A stretch of DNA of 64,000 nt from Epinephelus fuscoguttatus (GCF_011397635.1 NC_064755.1:17467282-17531281), one strand, 5' to 3'; counted from the stretch's first letter, positions 26,941-39,469 are shown. The notes: generated by a model from the letters alone, not told the origin. A program made the numbers and translations.

Positions 26941-27550
26941 TATACATAGCAGATCCCCCGAGAGCCATTGGATGCTTTACTGGGAGTTATCCCCAAAGGA
27001 ATTGAAATTACACATCTTCTTTGAATTAAATTAAATTAAAGGAGTCACTGCAAACTGGTTAAAATCACATTTTAATCATGGGTAGAGAGCTTGTGCTTCC
27101 TCCAAACCCAGTCTCACTCCGAAGTCGTCGTATACAGGTGCTTGGTCAATTACTTCTGGCATCCACTGACTTCCACTAACAAAAAAAAGCTGTCCTTTCA
27201 CGTCAGCATAATATGCGGCCAGGGGCCATCATCGTTAAATGGTGGTGGTGGATGGGTCCAACAACCATCAACTTTCACCCGTATGATTGTAAAGCCAAAC
27301 CTTGTTCTTTTTTCCTGAACCCAACCAAGTGCTTTTGTTGCTTAAACCCAACAGAGTGCGTGTGTTAACAAAACATAACTACGTGTGTTTATTGTTGAAG
27401 AAAATTGTCAACTTGCGATTTTGCACGTCATGCATCAGTGTGGAAAGTCCATGACCAAAGACCAAGAAATACCACAATTGAGACTATAGAATAAATTCTT
27501 GAGAAGGTGACAATATAACCACATTTTAACCTTTTTTTTTCCAAATCTAA

Positions 27551-28188
27551 GGCCCTGTTTATATGGCAACCATTTCAACTGAAAATGGTCAACTTTAGTT
27601 GCGTTTTGGCTGATCGTTCACACGACAGCGGCATTTTGGGTGCCTGAAAACGCAGCGATTTGAAAATGGGTTCCAGAGGGCAACTTTTTGGAAACAGCAG
27701 CGTCTCCATCGTCATGTAAACTTGCAATATGCAGTTCCTCTGAAAACGGAGACTTTTCGCACATGCGCATTACGGTTCCAGTCACTAGGCATGCCGACCG
27801 TCACAACAACAATGCCGAGCTCTGTTTGCGCTGCTCACCCTGTTGAAGTGAAGTGTAGATCTGTTACTGTGGCAACTCCACCTCATTGTCCATCCAGACA
27901 AAGTTATCTGTGCATGCTTTCGCCATTGTGTCTTCTTTGTTTTGGTTTGTAATCACCGCGTTGTAGAGGAAGGCGCTTCAGCGCAGGCGCATGGCGTCAC
28001 GCCACGCCGTGGTGTTGCTTTGCAAATTTACACTGCCACCCACTGGCCTGGTGTGCATACTACAGCGTTTCCAGTAAATTTTGCAGCTCTGTGCGAACGG
28101 TGCTCGTTTCAATAACGTCGTCATATAAACACAGAAGTTGTTTAAAACACAAAGGACAGACTTTTCCGTTTTGAGAGAAAACAGGGCC
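27551..28188. mobile_element. MITE with 'ggccctgttt' inverted ends
   Basis: The left end 'ggccctgtttatatggcaac' and the reverse complement of the right end 'ggccctgttttctctcaaaa' match over the first 11 bases and weakly beyond. The 638-bp interior is locally GC-rich and has no transposase. No clear target duplication was found. Confidence 0.55.
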
Positions 28189-29089
28189 TAAACCAATAAG
28201 ACCAAAACACCAGAAAAACAAAACAAGTTTAATTCTCTGTAGGGCTCAGAGGAACTTCAGAGTCTTGTGATAATTATCTGTGAATTCATTAGTACAAGTA
28301 ATTATGTGATCCATTGTTAATAGCTATTAATTGTAGCGGCTTTAACCTTTGAATTGGCAGAATAAACATTCAAAATATCTTATGAAAGAAAGACTTGGCC
28401 AGGACAGCTGCAATGCAGGTTGGTGATAAACTGTAAATAAAGGTGTGGACTAATAACTGTCACACCCAGCAGTCACACTAAACACACAGTACGTGACTGT
28501 ATCCTGTGCACAAATATTAGCATAGCCTCACATTTAACTAAATGGTACTTACGTTAGAGGATGGTGAAGTGTTTAAAATAAATATGCTATCCATTTATTT
28601 AGAAAAATGTTGGATTTTGGAGGATTGTTGTAAAAAAAAAAAGAGGTGAATATTCTCAAGAGATTGGTAGTTATTGATTGTAGTGCTTATGGTTTCATAG
28701 GGGATAAATAAAACCTAGTATTAGTAACCTAGTATTTTGGAAAAGAACACATTCTCTTTTTTTCAATTATAACAAATATTACACATTGATAAAATAGTCA
28801 GTCAGTAAAAAAAAGAGGTGAAACGTGCATTTTCTTCACCTGGCTATGTCATGTTTTGCTTCTTCCTGCACAGCGGTTCAGGTAAATGAATGCTGCATGA
28901 ATGTTTTGTGTGCAAGCACGTTATGTTTACGCACCTTGTGAAGCCTCCGTCAGACAGAGAACTATACATAGTCAACCTAACAATGGGGAGCAGTATGGAT
29001 GAGCTGGCTGTGATGAGCTGCTGACAAGTACAGCAGAGCCCGCAGGTAACAGCTGCGTACTGTGACACGTTTATGACTTTGGCTTGCCT

Positions 29090-29091
<2 letters not shown>

Positions 29092-29147
<56 letters not shown>
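29092..29147. repeat. (CA)28 microsatellite
   Basis: A 56-bp uninterrupted CA run. It creates spurious Cys-Val frames on the minus strand. Confidence 0.98.
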
Positions 29148-29148
<1 letters not shown>

Positions 29149-29565
29149 CCTCTTCTGCTCTTTGGTGACATGCCCTTGTGATGAGACTCCGGAGCTATTT
29201 GAGGCATTGTTCTGATAAGCCCTGTGTGTGTGTGTCTGTGGCCATGCTGGCATTCAGCAGCGTGGGAAAAAGAACAAATGGCTGATGAGGGCAGCGCGCA
29301 GTCAAACACAATGCTGCAGGAGGAACCGTTGGAGAAAAATGAAAACAGACATGGTTGTCTTATGAGGAACTGGCCACTTACTACGTGATGGCAGTTTAAA
29401 GATGGCCAACAAGAGCCTCAGGTTAAAGCCTTTGTAAAACACGAACAAATATGCAGAAAATGAACACCATAGAATTTCCTTGTATGAACTAGTTTAACAT
29501 TTTGCAATTGCCAAACATTACAGTTTAGTTCTTCTTTGCTGCTCTAACACAGGATGGCACAGGGG

Positions 29566-30985
29566 TGCGGTGTTTAGCATTGTTGGCTCATAGTAAGAGG
29601 GTTCCTCGTTTGAACCTGGGGTGGGTGCAGGGCCGGCCCTAGCCATTTTGGAGCCCTAGACGAGATTGAGGTTTGGTGCCCTCCCAAACCACATTATCCC
29701 ACCGGTACTGGGGACACAAATACCAGGGACCACAATGGTTTCAAGACAAAAAGTGCTGCTGGGGTAGGTGTAAATCATAAAATGTCACAGAACTCACTAA
29801 TAGTAGTAAAACAGCATTTTTTATTTAGCCTAATTGCTAATAGGCTATTAGCCAATTTGCAACCCAGTAATCCAGTGTAGACCTAATTCATTGATATATT
29901 TAAATATCAATCGAGCTTACTACAATGTGCTACGATGCCAAGTGGCACTCACATCTTTGGTGCAAGCCAGTGCAGAAATCTGTTTTTGTGGATAAGTTCG
30001 TGTTAGCTATTATCACTGATAATTGTCAACGAAATTTCAGCACAAGAAGGAGCAGTTGTCCAGATTGCTAGCTATTGGCTTGCCATTCAGTCTCATATCC
30101 TTCAATCTGTAACATTATCTGAGTCCAACAGCTATCGTAGCATTATTATGTAGCATTAGCTTTATTGCTACTTAGCTAGCTAGCTGCAACAAATGAAACA
30201 TCTAACGACATTACACACAGAACGGCATTTTAAAGATAACATAAGACAGACGACATACCTCTATATCGGACTTCTTTTCCTCCGCCTCCTGCACCTGAAG
30301 GCTTGGACCTTTTCATTATTATCGAATGCAGGTAAAATGTAAATATCCGCCTATCTTGACCAGATTTTGGCACAGACCCCAATCTCAGTGCGCACAGTAC
30401 AGGTGCAGGGGCAGGGCAGATGAAACATTTTGAAGAACAGGGCTGCAAAGTGTATTTCTTTCTTTCTTGCTTGCTTGCTTTCTCTCTTTCTATCTTTTTT
30501 TTATGTATTTGTTAATTTGTTACCTCCGGAAAAAAAATAGGATGGGCGTCCACTGGCGAATTTTTATTATTATTATTTTTTATTTTATTTTCATTTTTTT
30601 CCCAGCGCCCACCAGATAATGTGGCGCCCTAGGCGACTGCCTATATCGCCTATGTCTTAAGTCAGCCCTGGGTGGGTGGTTTGAACCCTCGGGTGGGGGG
30701 AGCCCCTCTGTGCAGAGACTGCATGTTCTCCCTGTGTCACTGTGGGTTTTCTCTGGGTACTTCGGCTTCCTCCTACAATCCAAAGACATGCAGGTTAATT
30801 GGTTACTCTAAACTGGCTGTAGGTGTGAATGTGAGTGTGAATGGCTGTCTGTCTCTATGTGTCAGCCCTGTGATAGTCTGGCGACCTGTCCAGGGTGTAG
30901 CCCACCCTTCGCCCACTGTCAGCTGGGATAGGCTCCAGCTCCCCTGTGACCCCATAACAGGATAAACAGTTACGCAAATGAATGA
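29566..30985 (+). mobile_element. tRNA-derived SINE split by a hAT insertion
   Basis: The SINE head (about 29566-29627, 'ggtgtttagcattgttggct' through a B-box-like 'tttgaacct') is separated from its body (about 30671-30985, 'gcatgttctccctgtgtcac' to 'cagctgggataggctccag' and an (aatg)n tail) by the element at 29628-30670. 'tttgaacc' occurs on both sides of the junction, so the break may have a short extra duplication. Confidence 0.65.
29628..30670. mobile_element. Non-autonomous hAT element with 8-bp target duplication
   Basis: A 1043-bp insert starts 'cagggccggc' and ends with the complement of 'cagggctgac'. It is flanked by perfect direct copies of ggtgggtg (29620-29627 and 30671-30678). 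An 8-bp duplication and CAGGG ends are hallmarks of the hAT superfamily. No transposase is recognisable. A pyrimidine-rich (tttc/ttgc)n stretch lies at about 30457-30500. A related copy begins at 63526. Confidence 0.8.
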
Positions 30986-30990
30986 ATGAA

Positions 30991-31058
30991 TGCTCTAAAA
31001 CAGTAGTTACCAGTGGCTGCATGGCAAAAATTGCTGTGTAGGCCACTGTTTTAGAGCA
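30991..31058. repeat. Small perfect-arm inverted repeat
   Basis: 'tgctctaaaacagt' at 30991-31004 is repeated in exact reverse complement at 31045-31058 with a 40-bp spacer. It could be the remnant of a tiny MITE next to the SINE tail. Confidence 0.5.
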
Positions 31059-32040
31059 GTTAAGAATTGATTTATTTGAAACTGCCTTTTTATCCAGGTG
31101 TGAAACTACCCCAAAGTCTCTAAATAAATTACATAATATTGGATTGATGCATAATTTCTTATAAAACTCTCTGAAACCTGATCCAGCATTTTAGGCAGTA
31201 TTAGAGCCATTTCGGGTACTGGTATTGATTTTGGAACAACTCTAGTTTAATAAATAAAAATGCATCAGCGTTATAAGATGAATAGCAAACTGCAAAATAA
31301 AAAGTAACTGCAGCTGTCAGGAAAATGTAAAGAAAGTAAAGACAGAGCACATGGTGTACTTAAATGCATGTAATTGCACTACAGTACTTACAGTAAATGT
31401 ATTTAGACACATTCCTTCTCTGGCCTTATGTATTTACAGAATGCTGTTTGGTCAGAAGAAACTATCTCATAAATGTCATCGCAAATTAAACACTCTAATT
31501 TACTCATGATGCATGGTTTTCACACAAAGGTGTGTGAGCCATGCAGCCTGAGATAGCCACACTTCCTTCACACACACTGAATGAGCCATGTGAAGAAACA
31601 GATGTGACGCGTGTCCTCTCGGAGAGTCCAGCCCCTCATTCTTGCCAATTTGACTCTGCAAGGAATGGCAGGTATGCAGGTCTGCGATCCTTCCTCCTGC
31701 CAGGAATGCTGCATTCACTTTGCTGTCTGTATTGCTTCACTGCAGCTTATATGATAAACCTAGAGTCTTTCCATTGAACCAGAAGTAATCTGTGGTGGGA
31801 GCAGGGCCACGGACTGGACCTCTAGGCTTGATAGTTTAGCCTCTTAAAGGCCTGTGCTGTCTGCCTCCACGACAAAAAGGTTTGCTTTAACGACAGCCCT
31901 TCCATCATGTTGTGCAGAAACAAAGTTGACTTGAAGTAGAGCATCAAGACAATGCCTCATTGTTGGGTAATCAACATAAAGCCAAGAGAGACAGTAAAAG
32001 CATGATGAATTTGTTGAGAAATTCTTCTAGCGATAGCGCA

Positions 32041-32042
32041 TT

Positions 32043-32086
<44 letters not shown>

Positions 32087-32110
32087 GCTTGCTTGCTTTC
32101 TTGCTTGCTT
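32041..32110. repeat. (TTTC)n / (TTGC)n microsatellite
   Basis: About eleven tttc units are followed by ttgc variants. Confidence 0.9.
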
Positions 32111-33408
32111 TAGTGATTCAACAGGTCTGAATCTGACTGGAGGTCATTAATCAAAATCAAGATTCTGTCAGTGATTACCTTGAATTACCACCAGGAATGT
32201 CTCGTTAGTTACAAAAGAGAACATTTATCTTGTTAAATTCTGTCATGGCCATCAGTGTTCACCTTAAAATAAAGCAGAGCATGGCGCAGCACGTTCAGTT
32301 TACACACTATATGCAAAACAGCCTTGGCCCTGATTTGTTTTTTTTGTAACCTTACTCCTGTTCGTGTAGCCCAGGTCTGACTGACAGCATTATTCGTGCT
32401 AAGAAGTCAAGGAGCATGATTCAGGTTAAACAAGCCACACCTTGTTCCCTGCTCATTCACTGTTCATTCATAAATCCAGACAAAGGTGTGCTGCCCTGTC
32501 GCTGTGCTGTGATTGGGCGTGGAGCTTGCTTTCCCACACATACCAGGCACAAAGGTAACCGGTGATAATGCAGCAAAGCAAATAAGATTAGCAGGGATAT
32601 ATTGACCATTGTTTATAGTCATTCATGTTAAGCACATAAGGATAAACTTGGAGGAACAAAGTGTGCTTGGTTGACAAGTCACTCTGTGGAACTGATTGTG
32701 GAGGAATTTCTGATAACTCTGGTACATTTGGTGTACTTTTCAGTGTTACCCTTTCTCCCACAGCTGCGTCTAATGTTTCCTTAAATGTGAAGTAGTGACG
32801 CAGAGGCCGGATCAGGTTTGATTATTCTCCTTTGTCATTTTTACAAAAAGTTTACACATTTTCCCCCACACTGCCACACTGCTTCCTCTCCCAGTCATTC
32901 AAAGACATGCCAGTCAGGTAACATGCTCCAGCCCAAAAGGTTTAAGTCAAATAAATAAATAAATAAACCCAAAAGAGTACATGGATTGTGTTTCAGCCAA
33001 TTGCTGTCAAAATTCCTCCATATTTCCATCACCTGACGCCCACATGCAACATTAAGCAGGGCAGAAGTAGATGATCAGAGGGATTTGAAATGGTTTTGGC
33101 TGGAGACGAAGGGAAAGACATTGTGAAACCCACGCTGAGGTGTTAGTCACATCCTTGTTTGGTTTTACTCCTGGAGGAGATTGTTCACCGCGCTCCCCAA
33201 GGACACTGCCCTTCCTGTCCTTCCTAAACAGTGTTTCCAATGAAGCCTCTGCAGTGTGTGGCAGCTTTTGTTTATGTACAGCAGGTGCTGTCAGGAGAGG
33301 TTACAGTGACAGCTGAACTCTTTCCTTTGCATGTTTACTGCCAGTTCATTTGATTTAGTACTTTACAGCATGTTTTCCCTCAAGTTTTGCCTTCACTTTG
33401 TATTGTTT

Positions 33409-34727
33409 TAAAGGCATTGTTCCCTTCAACAGGAAATTATCAGCTCACCATCACCGCAAAAAACTTCAGTGGAGTTCTGAGTGAGTGGGTCGGACAGGAT
33501 GACCATTTATTTATTACTCACCTCGTGTTACGTTGAACTGATGAAGAAAATGTATTTTTTTTTTTTTGCATGCCTCCATTGTGAATGAAGAATCCAAAAA
33601 TGGAGAAAAATTTTGATGAACTGAAGTAAACAGGTGGGCAGCACGGTGGTATGATGGTTAGCACTGTCGCCTCACAGCAAGAGGGTTGCCGGTTCGATCC
33701 CGGGCGTGGGAGCCCTTCTGTGCGGAGTTTGCATGTTCTCCCCGTGTCAGCGTGGGTTCTCTCCGGGCACTCCGGCTTCCTCCCACAGTCCAAAGACATG
33801 CAGATTGGGGACTAGGTTAATTGGTAATTCTAAATTGTCCATAGGTGTGAATGTGAGCGTGAATGGTTGTTTGTCTCTATGTGTCAGCCCTGTGATAGTC
33901 TGGCGACCTGTCCAGGATGTACCCTGCCTCTCGCCCGATGTCAGCTGGGATAGGCTCCAGCCCCCCCGCGACCCTCAATGAATGAATGAAGTAAACGGGT
34001 ATCGCGTTTACCAACAGCAAAACTACACCAAAATATCCTTCTACAAACTTTCACACAGCCCACGCAGTATAATCCAAGTGAAATTTTTCCTGTGGTATGC
34101 ACAGTACTTCCCAAACAAGTGCCTTGTTGCTAAAACTTAGTTATTTAAAGCAAAGCAGGAGTAGCATGTCTGGGTAAGTGCATGCATTTTAAATCTGCTC
34201 AGTGGAATACAAGGGCAATAGCATGGTTTTAGCGAAAATTCACATGGGAAGTACCAAGTATACGACTGGATAACTGACTGCACGACCTGTGTGAGAATTT
34301 GTAAAAAAAACAAAAACAAAAAAAACACACTTTATTTTACCGTACAGTGAATATCTGACACAGAGCTTTTATTGTGAAGTGCCGTTTCCTGCTGTAGAAT
34401 GAATGACTGACGAATAGCTTACAACAAACTATACCTCAACAGCATGGCTAAACACAAGCATGACGCTGACTGTATTAAACTGTGTGGACCCTGAACTAAC
34501 GAGTAAGGAGAAATGTGGACCCTGTGGCTGGACCAGTTGGGAACCATTGCTTTAGCTGTGGTTAAACGTGACCCCTGTTTACTTCAGTTCATCAAGAATA
34601 TTCTCAGTTTTTGGATTCTTTGTTCACTGTGGAGGCATGCAAGAAAAGTTTTCTTCCCAAATTTAATGTAACACTGGGTGAGTAACTGATATAAAAACAA
34701 TAATTTTGTGGGTGAAATATTCCTTTA
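33409..34727. mobile_element. Foldback-like element with long inverted arms
   Basis: The left arm (about 33409-33634) and the right arm (about 34575-34727, reverse-complemented) share 'gcatgcctcca', 'gaatccaaaaa' and 'gatgaactgaagtaaacag', and start with 'taaagg'. The core between 34000 and 34560 resembles the element at 11506-13295. A SINE has inserted in the left arm. No coding capacity was found. Confidence 0.65.
33632..33986 (+). mobile_element. Complete tRNA-derived SINE with target duplication
   Basis: It begins 'aggtgggcagcacggtggta', with tRNA-like promoter boxes ('tggttagcactgtcgcc' and B box 'ggttcgatccc'). The conserved body follows ('tttgcatgttctccccgtgt', 'ctggcgacctgtccagga') and an (aatg)n end. 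Direct repeats tgaagtaaac at 33622-33631 and 33987-33996 are its target-site duplication. This is the best-preserved of three copies in the window. Confidence 0.85.
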
Positions 34728-36372
34728 AATGAGAGTCTACAGCCATGCTAGCAGCTCTGTGAGGCTGCACTACAGGAACAGTGTTGCTGTGAACTCAGTG
34801 CTAATGTTAACGTTAAAGTTGCTAACATGCTCACAATAATAATGCTAACATGCTGGTGTTTAGCTTTTTACCATGTTCATAATCTCTTGTTTGTAATTAG
34901 CAGTAAACACAAAGTACAGCTGAGGCTGATGGGAATGTTGTTCAGTTTACAGGTGTTTGGTCGTAAGCAAAAGTATTGGACAAATTAAAATTCTGACCCG
35001 ATGATGGTGCTAGATGAAAAGTTAAGGGATCACCGAAGTCTTCACAGCTCATCCTGACCACGAAGGTCTGTACCAAATTTCATGCACATCAATTAAATTG
35101 TTGAGAGATTTCACTCAAAATGTCAACCTGTGGAGGTGGTGAGGGAAAAAGTCAGGGATCACCAAAAGCACTGGTATTCGTCCTCTGGTACCCACGAATG
35201 TCTGCACTTGATGGCAATTTTTCCATTAGCTGTCAAGATATTGACAGCTAATGGACCATGGTGGAGCGACCTGCTGACATTGTAGTCCATAGTCATACTG
35301 CCAGTGTGGCTAAAGAAAAGAAAGTAAGCAGACAATAATTACAGTTTTGTATTTCATGCACTTGAAAGAATGATCGAAATGTGTGCAAAGCTGTGAGTTC
35401 TTGTGTCGATGCCATCAGCAACATTATCAGATCTAAGATGTAATGGGCTCTTAAATTCAACTCATTCAGCTCTGAGCACCACCCCGGCATCAGCAGCATA
35501 AAGCACCTCTCTATTCCCTTCTTTCTCTGGAACTCAATCTGGCTCGCACCACTTCCGACCGGGAGGGAGACGACACAAAAGACCCCACACAGACAAGCTC
35601 GTACAAGCTCACGTACACGTACAGGCTCTGCCAAAAGCACCTTGGGGCCAAGAGCTGGACAGTGGGCGCAGCTGCAGCTGGGAGGAAGGTCGGAAGAAGA
35701 CTGCACCCTTAACACTTCGGCTGGATGGAGATGAGACGATGGCAGAAGGCGTCATTTAGGGATAATCCCCGCAGTGTGAATGCTTTGCTTTGTTCTGCTG
35801 CTCTGGTCATGAGCAAAGCTCAGAGATCATCTCTCCTTTGAGTCCACCAAACTGATTTCTCCTATTTGTAATGTTGATACATCCTCTCTGTCCATCTATA
35901 CACGCATGCACGCACACACTTGGCAAACATCAAACAGTTGAGGAGTGGTGAGCAGAGAAGGTCAAAGAGCACAGAAGATAGAGCTCAACTGTTGTTCCTC
36001 TCTTTATTCTCACGTCTTTCAACAGGACAGGGTTCCCACATGTTTTTTATGGACACGTTTCAAAACCCATAACTTTTAAAGGACTCACAATAAATTTTCC
36101 ATTACCATTCACAATGTATAGCACACTCTACTTTCAGAGCAGTTAAAACAAAATCAAAGTGCACACTGGCAATCTGAGTGACAACTGAGCATCCTAGGCT
36201 GCCTGTCTTGCCAAATGTCAAAAATGTAGTACAATCTAAAAGTACTGGTGGAGCATTGGCATCATGTCACACACTGTGACACACTGTCACATTATTCTTC
36301 TTGCCCCACTTGCCTGGTGTTATACAGACAAGTCAGATTCAAACTCTGTTCAAGCATAACTCCAGCTAACTG

Positions 36373-37178
36373 CCCAGATAGCACACATACATCCGGCCAA
36401 CGTCGGCCTGAGGATGACACATCGGCCCTGAATTTATAATGTCTGACAAGCGTCGGCCGCATCGGTGGATATCTTCCTCCTCTGTAAAGAAAACTGACCC
36501 GGTGGCTACAGGTAATAGCGCAGTTTTGAAACCACTGTTTTTCCGAGATGAAGGACTGATTGTTGAGCTGCTGTTAACAGTTAACGGAGTTAACGCCAGA
36601 TCCCGTTATTTAACAGTTTCAACACTAAATTAAGCAGAGTGACGGACCCAAAGCCTTCAATCTGGCTAAAAGACAGCTGAAATGCTAAAAAAAAATACAG
36701 TGGTGAAGTTGGGATTTGTTTCTTGAAGTTACGTGCTCGTCGTCTTTTCTGTCTCTTGCAGGCTGCCAGGAGAAGCGGACTGGCCATCAGATATTGTTTG
36801 TGGAAATTTGAAAATAAAGTTTCTCAAATTGACTTTTGTCTCTTCATTGTGCACATTTACACACGAAATATGGTAACAGTCAGCTATTTTTGAATGTTAG
36901 CATTGATTTCTCACATTGAATGGTGAAATAGTTGTAGTTTGAAAGGTCCGACCTAAATGAATAAAGATCGTAGTTAACGAGGAATATTAATGAAGGAGCG
37001 CCCACTTAGCACAGCTTTTTTACTGATCGTTTGAACGTCGCGTGGTGGTCATTTTTGATTAAAGGCCGACGTCTCAGCAACGTCTTGGCAATGAGCAAAC
37101 GCTCTCCCTGCTACGTCTTAACGATCTAAACTTGATACATCGGGCCGATGTCAGCCAGATGTATGTGTGCTGTCTGGG
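36373..37178. mobile_element. 806-bp DNA element with about 37-bp terminal inverted repeats
   Basis: The left end 'cccagatagcacacatacat' (then 'ccggccaacgtcggcc') and the reverse complement of the right end 'cccagacagcacacatacat' (then 'ctggctgacatcggccc') match nearly throughout. The sub-ends are rich in 'cgtcggcc'/'catcgg' motifs. No transposase or obvious target duplication was found. Confidence 0.8.
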
Positions 37179-37218
37179 TGGCATACATGGAGACAGAGAC
37201 AGAACGCAGGGGAAAAAT

Positions 37219-37919
37219 TAAGGGCACATTCACACCAGGATAATCTGGGGGACTCAGTTCGATTGGGCGGGGAATGCCGAAAAATTTCACACCTTCATTT
37301 TGTTTGGTTCACTTTCACACTGCACTTTTTAAAGCGGACCACAATGCCTGGACGCAGTTACAACAGCTGCTCGGTTGGGGGCGGTATTGCTCAAAACGAC
37401 CACTGACGGAAGGAAGAAAGGAAAGAAAAAAAAGGAAGAGGAAGAAAAAAAGCATGAGGAAGAAGAAAATTGGCCAGGACTGAAAATGGATATTCATCTC
37501 CTTCAGCTGGCTTGGTCACCACAAAAACAATGGAGCTACACCAAATTTATGCAGTCTGCATCTCCTCACTACTCCACGTCTGCCCACGAGACATTTTCCA
37601 ACTTTTTCTTTTTTTACCTATGCTTCTCCGGGTTTGCGCTGTTGGCTTTGTTTTTTTGTCTTAACCAAAATGCACTGCGCTTTACGTCACTTCCTCTCTT
37701 TGGTTCACTAGATAGTCCGTTTGCATTTCCCACTGGAAGTGAACCGCACCAGGGTTCACTTGCAAGTGAACCCAGACCCCCAGTTTTCAAGTGCTCGTTT
37801 GGTCCGCACCAGGGTTTGAATGAGCGTTCATACCACTCCATACGAACCGAACTATCCGTGGAAGCGGACCAGGGTTGATTTAAAGTGGATTAAATAGTGC
37901 CAGTGTGAATGCGTCCTAA
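37219..37919. mobile_element. MITE with 'cacattcacac'-type ends
   Basis: The left end 'taagggcacattcacaccag' pairs with the reverse complement of the right end 'ttaggacgcattcacactgg'. The interior repeats 'gcaccagggtt' and has a 22-bp perfect palindrome at 37752-37773. A purine-rich stretch (about 37410-37465) creates spurious lysine-rich frames. It lies 40 bp from the preceding element. Confidence 0.6.
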
Positions 37920-39469
37920 GAAACATATGTGATGCATTGACACATATCAGAGGTATGTCAGCAGCTCCAGAAAATAAATTTGCTGTTATGTTACAATTAC
38001 GTGGAAGGTTATCCATGGAAGATTACTGTAGCAACTGATTTAATTATACACAACAAAATTCCATGACTTTTCCAGGTTTTCCATGACAGGACCAAATGAG
38101 CTGATCTGATACTTGTCTTGTGAATGTCCAGCTGATCCTTCTCATTCTCTGGATCTCAGGGTGTCACCTTCCAACACTGCAGGGTGCAGATGATATTATA
38201 ATGTAGCTACAAGGGAGTAAGACACATTTTATTATCATTAGCAGTATTTTTGGAATTGAAACTATATTAATGATTCCTTGGTTACAATATTTCGTTTCTT
38301 GTATTCCTTAAATTATCTGATACATGTTTCCATTCATCACTTCAGCAGTGCAATGTGTATTACTGCACTACTCTCTAATGGTATGTTGGTATAATGGAAG
38401 AAAACAGAGCAACTCTGGGTGAAACAGACACCTTAGATTACAGTTAACAGTGCAAACTGTGAGCAGTGAGTCCGCAGTGCAGTTCCATTTCCCTGGCCGT
38501 GCTGCAGAAAGCACAGAAATGAGTTTCCAGACACAATTGGCCTCCTTGTTACAGTGAGGCAATCCTCCCCCCTGCACAGCAGCCTCAGCATGAATAGTGT
38601 CTTGTTCACAAGTCTGTAGAGCAAAATCCCCAAAATTACAGAAAGAGAGATATTTCAGTTCGTTGTTTGTCTGCTGTGTAGGACTGAAGGGTCAGAGGTC
38701 ACTGCTGCCTACTCATTCCCTCCAAAACATCAAAACCCCTTAAACATTTTATCAAAAAACCATTAAGGGCTCAGTGTTGACAGTGACCTAGCCCTCGTCA
38801 TGAACCTCTGTTTTCTCACACCGTCACATGTTGTCACGTCTGTTCCCATGCAGATCGAAGTATAAACACACAGCTCTAAGTGTTGCTGGATAAAGTGACA
38901 GGATGTGACAGCGCCCGTCTTTCAGCACTTAGCGGAAAACTCGGGTTGCTATAGGACACAGTGTCGCCATCCTCCTCCAGAAACTTCAGAGCACTCAGCT
39001 ATTATCTCCCACAATGCATTACAAGGGTCTCTCAGAGGAGCGTACATGCTTTCTCTATCTCCAAGACTGAATTCCAGACATTCTGGGTGCCTTGCCTGAT
39101 GTTGGGCAGACCGTAAGCAAATTCCTCCAGCCTGGATACCACCATGCTGTCACAGCGTCACCATGGTGTTGGTGAGGAGGAAAAGGGTCAGTGCCTGCAC
39201 TCTGAGGGCATCACGCTGCGGACGTGACTTCATGCTTCGCTCTCAGCTCCTGCTAATCATTTGCAAATCATCAGCTGATGCCTAATAGTGAAGTCGATGT
39301 GTGTGGCTATTCAGAGTCCGGTCACATTGTGCTGTCAACAGCATGTGCATTCACCCAGGGATACTTATTGCATCACAACAGCAAGTGACAGGCTGAGCTG
39401 GCCAGTAAGACCAGTCTGTTACTGGGGACGACTGAGCAGCTCCACTGGCATTTAAGTGTCTTGATCAAT

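Larger units (their letters stand above)
26269..27005 (+). mobile_element. LINE ORF2 C-terminal remnant, split by a mariner insertion
   Basis: The frame at 26269-26451 reads 'WREFKWKLITCNFKTSHI', then 'NNCWRSCGEMD' and 'TFWSC'. This is the pattern of the zinc-binding segment at the C-terminal end of fish L1-like reverse transcriptases (CWR.CGE...FW.C). After the mariner element at 26463-26940, reading resumes with 'tacatagcagatcccccgag'. Removing the insert and one TA restores a continuous frame across the site. Stop codons mark it as a dead copy, and no other part of the LINE is present. Confidence 0.65.

Noticed and set aside
28844-29309. Cys-Val repeat frames on the minus strand
   Set aside because: Produced by the (CA)28 microsatellite.
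30672-30965. 97-codon frame resembling those at 29-214 and 33706-33981
   Set aside because: Shared between loci because all three are SINE copies, not a gene family.
33640-33710. tRNA-like A and B boxes
   Set aside because: Part of a SINE head with target duplications; no cloverleaf of a functional tRNA.
35293-35715. 140-codon minus-strand open frame
   Set aside because: Cys/Leu-rich without domain, signal logic or flanking exons; treated as chance.
37375-37878. Lysine/glutamate-rich 167-codon frame
   Set aside because: Lies wholly within a MITE and comes from a purine-rich run.
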